From JBOHNM01 sp050730675 (GTDB lineage: Bacteria; Planctomycetota; Phycisphaerae; Phycisphaerales; UBA1924): a stretch of 18,074 nt of DNA. The notes under the pieces were generated by a model. That model was not told where the DNA came from, searched no databases, and worked only from the letters and a program-made list of their open reading frames with translations. The translations under genes were made by a program, and so were the position numbers. Shown piece by piece: positions 14,096 to 18,074 of the stretch (the first letter of the stretch is position 1; each line of letters starts with the position of its first letter). The stretch is from the NCBI GenBank assembly GCA_050730675.1, contig JBOHNM010000084.1:1-18074 (forward strand), written 5' to 3'.

Positions 14096-14134
14096 TTTCT
14101 CTGCGTTCTCTGCGCCTCTGCGCCTCTGCGGTGA
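14096..14134 (-). repeat. CGCAGAG repeat, right end of GxxExxY cassette
   Basis: Read on the minus strand this is TCACCGCAGAG followed by three more CGCAGAG units, four in all against three at the left end. It lies just upstream of the nuclease gene's ribosome-binding site. Confidence 0.9.
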
Positions 14135-14139
14135 AATCT

Positions 14140-15498
14140 TCAAACTGCCGGAAGGATTGTGCCGCGGCATTCGCCGAAGCCGATGCGGCGATGGCCCGGC
14201 TTTTCGCACCAGCCGGCGATGATGATCTCGTCGCCGTCCTCGAGGAACGTGCGGGACTCGCCCGTGGGAAGCGACACGGGTTTGCGTGGCAGGGGCTTGC
14301 CGTCCGGACCGTTGCCGGCCCAGGTGAGCTCAAGCAGGCAGCCGCGCGAGTCGGCGGCGGTGCCGCTGATGGTGCCGCTGGCGAGCAGGTCGCCGGGGTG
14401 GAGGTTGCACCCGTTGGAGGTGTGGTGGGCGATCATCTGGGTGATCGTCCAGTACATGTCCCTGAAGCTTCCGCGCGAGAGGTGGTGCGGCGGAAGCTGC
14501 TTGTCGCGCATCAGGCGGCTGGTGATGTGGACTTCCAGCGTGACGTCGAACGACCAGGTGGGGTCGCTCTGGCGCAAATACTCCAAAGGCTGCGGATCGT
14601 CGGACGCGCGGGCCGGCCCGGGAACACGGAAGGGCTGGAGGGCGTCGAGCGTGACGATCCAGGGCGAAATGGACGTCGAAAAATTCTTGGCCAGGAACGG
14701 GCCGAGCGGCTGATATTCCCACGCTTGCACATCACGCGCGGACCAGTCGTTAACGAGACAGAACCCGAAGATGTGTGTCGGCGTGGCGTCGATGGGGATC
14801 GGGTGGCCGATCTCGTTGCCTTTGCCGATAATGCAGCCGAGCTCCAGCTCGTAGTCGAGGCGCTTGCAGGGACCGAAGGTCGGCGCATCGGCGCCGTCGG
14901 CCTTGGTCTGGCCGCGTGGGCGGTGGATATCGGTGCCGCTGACGACGATCGACGAGGCGCGGCCGTGGTAGCCGATGGGGATGTGCTTGTAGTTGGGCAG
15001 GAGCGGGTTGTCGGGGCGGAACATGGCGCCGACGTTGCGGGCGTGGTGGATGGAGGCGTAGAAATCGGTGTAGTTGGGGATGTAGACCGGCTCGAGGAGC
15101 TTGACGTCGCGCATGGGCAGGACGGCCTTCTCACGCAGGCGGCGGAGCTGCTGGCCGCCGACGGGCCCCTCGGTGAGGAACGCCTGGATCTTCTCACGGA
15201 TGAACCGCCACAGGCGCGGGTCGGCGCCGATCAGAATATTCGGTCCGCCGTGGTGCAACGCATGGTGCGCGGCGTGCGACATCTCGTCATCGCCGAAGAC
15301 GCCCTGCGCGTGCATCAGCATGTCGATATCCACGACCTGGTCGCCGATGGCGGTGCCGACGTGCGGGTGGCCGTCACCGGGATCGAAGCTGCCCAGCGGC
15401 AGGTTCTGGATCGGGAAATCGGTGGCGGGATCGTTGGCGGACTCGACCCAGGAGCGGAGGTTCGAGTTGAGCGTGGCGTCGGTAATCGGTGAGGACAT
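14140..15498 (-). CDS. fahA: Fumarylacetoacetase
   Basis: The enzyme cleaves fumarylacetoacetate to fumarate and acetoacetate, the last step of tyrosine/homogentisate breakdown. The 452-residue protein has the N-terminal SH3-like part (about 1-130) and the catalytic domain. Metal ligands matching human D126, E199, E201 and D233 are D145 in YTDFY, E217 and E219 in DYELELG, and D251 in VNDWSARD. The general base H152 (HHARNVG), K271 (FLAKNFSTSISPW) and the glutamate of LLELTW, equivalent to human E364, are also present, so it should be active. It is slightly longer than the roughly 420-residue animal enzymes. The ATG at 15498 begins a normal N-terminus. Homogentisate dioxygenase and maleylacetoacetate isomerase genes are not in the window. 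Confidence 0.95.
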   Translation of the reverse strand: MSSPITDATLNSNLRSWVESANDPATDFPIQNLPLGSFDPGDGHPHVGTAIGDQVVDIDMLMHAQGVFGDDEMSHAAHHALHHGGPNILIGADPRLWRFIREKIQAFLTEGPVGGQQLRRLREKAVLPMRDVKLLEPVYIPNYTDFYASIHHARNVGAMFRPDNPLLPNYKHIPIGYHGRASSIVVSGTDIHRPRGQTKADGADAPTFGPCKRLDYELELGCIIGKGNEIGHPIPIDATPTHIFGFCLVNDWSARDVQAWEYQPLGPFLAKNFSTSISPWIVTLDALQPFRVPGPARASDDPQPLEYLRQSDPTWSFDVTLEVHITSRLMRDKQLPPHHLSRGSFRDMYWTITQMIAHHTSNGCNLHPGDLLASGTISGTAADSRGCLLELTWAGNGPDGKPLPRKPVSLPTGESRTFLEDGDEIIIAGWCEKPGHRRIGFGECRGTILPAV

Positions 15499-15543
15499 GG
15501 GCGGCTCACAGTTGGGGCGATGCAGGAAGGTGATATGGTGACG

Positions 15544-15549
15544 ATCCTA
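15544..15549 (-). promoter_or_regulatory. Possible -10 box of the fumarylacetoacetase gene
   Basis: TAGGAT on the minus strand lies 45 nt before ATG 15498, giving a leader of about 40 nt. It sits in the 128-bp gap after the upstream gene. A single short motif, so weakly supported. Confidence 0.25.
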
Positions 15550-15626
15550 CAGCCGTGTCCGTGACCAATGGCGTTCACGGGCTGGATGTTGACACTCGGC
15601 GTTACGGACGGGCAAAGCTTGTCGGC

Positions 15627-16583
15627 TTACAGCCAGCCGAGCTTGGTGAGGTCGTTGATGGGGTCGTCGAAGGAGCAGGAGCCGAAGCAGATGGCAAAGC
15701 TTTCGCGGGCTTCCTGGATCTGGCGGGTGCCGGCGCGAAGGTCGCGCCAGGTGGCCTCGACCTCGCTGAAGCTGAAGACGTCGGCGTTGGTCTCGCTGAG
15801 GATCTTCACCGTGGTCGCGCGGTCGGCGCCGTGGGTGTGGAGCATGACGGCGGCCATGAAGAGGTTGAGGAAGCCGTGCATGGTGCCGCAGGCGCAGTCG
15901 GGCTCGTACGTGAGGGGATAGCTCGCGCGGAGGGGGTGGTGCAGGCCGGCGGTGGCCTTGAAGGGGACCTCCGCGGCGTCGAAGGCGTGGAGGAAATCGG
16001 CGACGCGGTCAACGGTCGGGAAGGCCTCGGGGGTGATGCCGCCGAGGCGGAGCTTGGCGCCGAAGCCGGTGCCGGCGAGGGCGGCGGCGAAACCGCGGAA
16101 ATCGGCATCGGCGGGGATTTCGAAGAAGGGGAAGAGGTGTTCGGGGAGGAGTTCAATGCAGTCTTCGATGACGTCGGGCGTCGAGACCTTGATCTCCAGC
16201 GTGTCGATCAGGGCAGAGTGGGCGTGCTTGTGGCTGGAGCCGTTGGAGGCGCCGTGGGCGGCGTTGAATTTCTCGATGATGTCGAGGTTCTGCTGGAGAT
16301 TGCCGTCGATCAGGACCGCGACGCACCAGGGATCGGGGGGAGCGTCATCGTCGGAAGGCGTGGTGGCGAGGTAGCCGCGCGAGGCGGTGTCGAACTCGGT
16401 CAGCTTCGACATCGGGGTAATGAAGCGGGCGAGACCCCACGCGTGCGGCCCAGCACGGTGACGGGCGAAGGTCTCGACCGCCTTGTCCATCGTGAGCTTG
16501 GCGGGCGGGAAGAGCCCGGCGTAGTCCACGAGCTGGTGCATGAGGGCTTTGAGCGCGGCGGGTGGTGCGGAAACGGTCGGCAT
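15627..16583 (-). CDS. Conserved-looking protein of unknown function beside fumarylacetoacetase
   Basis: I cannot name this 318-residue protein. Its motifs look like those of an enzyme: YAGLFPPAKLTMDKAVETF near the N-terminus, WGLARFITPMSKL, then KLRLGGITPEAFPT, VPFKATAGLHHPLR, and CACGTMHGFLNLFMAAVMLH. The alternating strand and helix pattern, with KLR and FKATAGLHH at strand ends, suggests a TIM barrel with Lys and His in the active site. No signal peptide or membrane helix is present. ATG 16583 is supported by a TAAGAT box 6 nt upstream. It lies upstream of the fumarylacetoacetase gene on the same strand with 128 bp between, so a link to aromatic amino acid breakdown is possible but unproven. 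Confidence 0.7.
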   Translation of the reverse strand: MPTVSAPPAALKALMHQLVDYAGLFPPAKLTMDKAVETFARHRAGPHAWGLARFITPMSKLTEFDTASRGYLATTPSDDDAPPDPWCVAVLIDGNLQQNLDIIEKFNAAHGASNGSSHKHAHSALIDTLEIKVSTPDVIEDCIELLPEHLFPFFEIPADADFRGFAAALAGTGFGAKLRLGGITPEAFPTVDRVADFLHAFDAAEVPFKATAGLHHPLRASYPLTYEPDCACGTMHGFLNLFMAAVMLHTHGADRATTVKILSETNADVFSFSEVEATWRDLRAGTRQIQEARESFAICFGSCSFDDPINDLTKLGWL

Positions 16584-16589
16584 GGAGTG

Positions 16590-16595
16590 ATCTTA
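16590..16595 (-). promoter_or_regulatory. -10 box of the unknown TIM-barrel-like gene
   Basis: TAAGAT lies 6 nt before ATG 16583. A TTGCCC at 16620-16615 is 19 nt further upstream and could be the -35. Predicts a leaderless mRNA. Confidence 0.45.
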
Positions 16596-16631
16596 GGGGG
16601 GAAAAGGTGGAAAGGGGCAAACAGGAGAGTC

Positions 16632-16663
16632 GAAACGCGGAAACGCCCAAACGCGAAAAGGCG
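16632..16663. repeat. Period-8 AAACGC tandem repeat
   Basis: AAACGC occurs at 16633, 16641 and 16649 with an exact 8-bp period, followed by a degenerate GAAAAGGCG copy. It sits in the 97-bp gap between two genes. It is not a CRISPR (no spacers) and shows no stem. Confidence 0.75.
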
Positions 16664-16680
16664 GAAATTCGAGGCCAAAC

Positions 16681-17919
16681 TCACTGCGGCGTGGTCCAGT
16701 TAGCGATCCAGAGCTGCGAACTGGGGCGTTGCTCGCGCTCATGCTTGGCGCCGCGCTGGCTGGTCCACATCATGAGCTTGCCGTCGTCGGAGAAGACGGG
16801 GAGGCCGTCGAAGCCGGTGGCCTGGGTGATGCGGGTGCGTTTGAGGTCGGCGGCCTTTTTGGCGGAGTCGAACTCGATGGCGAAGACCTCGTAGTTCGAA
16901 TGGCCGACGGCGCTGGACGCATAGACGAGGAACTTGCCGGAGGGGTGCCAGAAGGGGCACCAGTTGACGATGTCCTTGTCGTCGGTGAGCTGGATTTCTC
17001 GCGCGAGGCCGATGGGGACGGCGGGGTCGCCGTCATCGCCGAACGCCAGCTCGCCCGCGAAGAGCTGCAGGTTGTTGTCCCCGCGGCGGTCGGAGCGGAA
17101 GCAGATCCACTTGCCGTCGGGTGAGAAGAAGGGGCCGCCGTCGTAGCCCTTGGTGGAGACGATGGGGTACTGCTTGCTCGTCCGGGTATCAAAAACCCAC
17201 AGGTTCGGGTCGTTGTTGGTCGGGTCGACGTGGGTGTAAAGGTAGAACCGGCCGTCCTTGGAGAACGAGCCCTCAGCGTCGTAGCCGGTGCGGGAGAAAA
17301 GGGGACGAACGGAAGCGACCTCCTCAAATTGCAGGCGCAACTTGTTGATGGTTGCGGTATCGTCTAAGTGAACACTTTGCATCTGCCTGTCGAGTTCTTC
17401 GATGCGAGCATCCCGAGGAAAGATCTTTGCGACAATTTCCATCTCTGGCGGGAACTGCCAGGTGTACCGCTGCCGATCCTTTGAATAGCCGGGCGTGTCT
17501 TGCGCGACGGGCGCCTTAATCGTTGAACCGAAGACCACGCGCATCTTGTCGTTGGGATCGAACCAGCCGCACGAGTTTGCCGAGCCGCCGGGCGATACGA
17601 GGATCGGTTCATCGAGAGCGGTCACCGCCCCACTGCTGTCGCGCTGGAGCTTGGCGACGTACATCGAGTAGTTGGCGTCGGGGGATTGGCCCGCGGCAGG
17701 GACGGGGATCGCCTGGAAGATGATCCACTGCGGCGGCTGCTGGTGGTCGAAGTAGGCCTCGCCGGCTTTGACGAACTTGTCGGGGAAGGTGAGTTGGACG
17801 TGGTTGGTCAGCGTCGGGGATTCGACTGTTTTCCAGTCGATCGGCGGCTCGGGGGGGGCGGCCGGGGGCTGGTGGAATGTGAGGCCGAGCATGGCCGAGG
17901 CGAGGGTGAGGAGGAGCAT
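16681..17919 (-). CDS. Exported PD40/TolB-like beta-propeller protein
   Basis: The protein (412 residues from this start) has an N-terminal hydrophobic stretch (MLLLTLASAMLGLTF) followed by a Pro-rich linker, so it is probably exported or membrane-tethered. The body carries PD40-type propeller repeats: AEGSFSKDGRFYLYTHVDP, GGPFFSPDGKWICFRSDRRG with NLQLF, CPFWHPSGKFLVYASSAVG, and GLPVFSDDGKLMMWTSQRG. These resemble TolB and the N-terminal half of some peptidases; no peptidase or amidohydrolase domain follows. ATG 17919 is chosen for a TACCCT box 5 nt upstream. TTG starts at 17946 (which would give a better charged signal peptide) or 18003 are possible. The extra N-terminal codons look like a degenerate repeat rather than protein. 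Confidence 0.75.
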   Translation of the reverse strand: MLLLTLASAMLGLTFHQPPAAPPEPPIDWKTVESPTLTNHVQLTFPDKFVKAGEAYFDHQQPPQWIIFQAIPVPAAGQSPDANYSMYVAKLQRDSSGAVTALDEPILVSPGGSANSCGWFDPNDKMRVVFGSTIKAPVAQDTPGYSKDRQRYTWQFPPEMEIVAKIFPRDARIEELDRQMQSVHLDDTATINKLRLQFEEVASVRPLFSRTGYDAEGSFSKDGRFYLYTHVDPTNNDPNLWVFDTRTSKQYPIVSTKGYDGGPFFSPDGKWICFRSDRRGDNNLQLFAGELAFGDDGDPAVPIGLAREIQLTDDKDIVNWCPFWHPSGKFLVYASSAVGHSNYEVFAIEFDSAKKAADLKRTRITQATGFDGLPVFSDDGKLMMWTSQRGAKHEREQRPSSQLWIANWTTPQ

Positions 17920-17924
17920 GGCCG

Positions 17925-17930
17925 AGGGTA
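17925..17930 (-). promoter_or_regulatory. -10 box of the propeller protein gene
   Basis: TACCCT lies 5 nt before ATG 17919, slightly closer than in the other predicted leaderless genes. If the TTG at 17946 is the true start, this box is a chance match inside the signal peptide. Confidence 0.25.
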
Positions 17931-17947
17931 GGAGCGGGAGCCTCAAT

Positions 17948-17986
17948 TCCCCTTTCTTCGCCTCCCGATGTCCTTCGTGACAAAAG
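17948..17986 (-). repeat. Degenerate CACGAAGGACA-type repeat copy
   Basis: On the minus strand the stretch has GTCACGAAGGACA followed by GGCGAAGAAAGGGG. It resembles the CACGAAGGACACGAAG intergenic repeats found in many planctomycete and verrucomicrobial genomes. Recognition is from memory of that pattern; only one copy is in the window. Confidence 0.35.
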
Positions 17987-18074
17987 GACCACCAATTGCG
18001 CAACGGCGCGCCCGCGCCCCCTCCACAATCGCAAAAATCACACCATCAATCGGCCTCGGGATTCCCCGATGTTT

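Larger units (their letters stand above)
13652..14134. mobile_element. Candidate repeat-bounded GxxExxY cassette
   Basis: A 483-bp unit holds one gene between inverted CGCAGAG arrays, both ending outward in TCACCGCAGAG. It lies between the stop of the FIST gene (1 nt away) and the stop of the fumarylacetoacetase gene (5 nt away), so it adds nothing to either gene. No transposase is present and no convincing target duplication was seen, so movement would depend on other functions. Whether it is a true mobile unit is inference. Confidence 0.5.

Noticed and set aside
13645..14142. Target-site duplication around the GxxExxY cassette
   Set aside because: Only a single A is shared at the outer edges, which is not meaningful.
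15550..15581. Weak hairpin between the unknown gene and fumarylacetoacetase
   Set aside because: Six pairs with a 10-nt loop and no T tract; not distinguishable from chance.
16632..16663. Short direct repeats considered as a CRISPR
   Set aside because: Units are 8 bp with no unique spacers, and no cas genes are present.
18004..18074. Possible end of an upstream minus-strand gene (a frame ending in TGA at 18048-18046)
   Set aside because: Only a few codons are inside the window and more than one frame is open, so no gene can be supported.

Overview
The window is GC-rich (about two thirds by eye) and densely coded on both strands, with no rRNA, tRNA or CRISPR seen. The mix of genes suggests a planctomycete, most likely of the Phycisphaerae. 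It has a secreted protein ending in a dockerin-like GC-type tail, a PEP-CTERM protein, a lone type II pseudopilin-like protein, a fumarylacetoacetase, and intergenic repeats of the kind common in planctomycete and verrucomicrobial genomes. This placement is inferred from protein style; no marker gene for taxonomy was compared.

Layout: (1) 1-1366, plus strand: the 3' end of a rhodanese gene overlapping a MauE/DoxX-type membrane protein gene, then a solitary bS18 gene with a clear terminator. (2) 1391-4211: free-methionine-sulfoxide reductase (plus), an RluA-type pseudouridine synthase (minus), a small Cys-rich unknown (plus) and glutamate 5-kinase proB (minus). (3) 4269-10241, minus strand: PEP-CTERM protein, multidomain dockerin-type secreted protein, pseudopilin, and a phytase-like esterase, i.e. 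a block of exported proteins. (4) 10276-13650: a membrane-bound SpoIIE-type phosphatase divergent from a DUF2231 membrane protein, followed by a FIST sensor-domain protein; this looks like a signalling group. (5) 13652-14134: a compact cassette holding a GxxExxY nuclease-fold gene between inverted CGCAGAG repeats, fitted between two stop codons. (6) 14140-18003, minus strand: fumarylacetoacetase (tyrosine/homogentisate breakdown), an unnamed 318-residue protein, and a secreted PD40/TolB-like beta-propeller protein.

Two layers of structure lie beyond the gene list. First, repeats: the CGCAGAG cassette ends, a period-8 AAACGC repeat at 16632-16663, and a degenerate CACGAAGGACA-type copy near 17985. 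The cassette repeat supplies the end of the nuclease gene, which suggests that gene and repeat travel or evolve together. Second, transcription starts: eight genes have a TANNNT box close upstream of the start codon (5-7 nt for seven of them, 11 nt for one), which predicts leaderless or nearly leaderless mRNAs. A second group (rpsR and the two large secreted-protein genes) has a TTGACGC box 30-32 nt before its TANNNT box and a leader of roughly 70-90 nt with a Shine-Dalgarno sequence.
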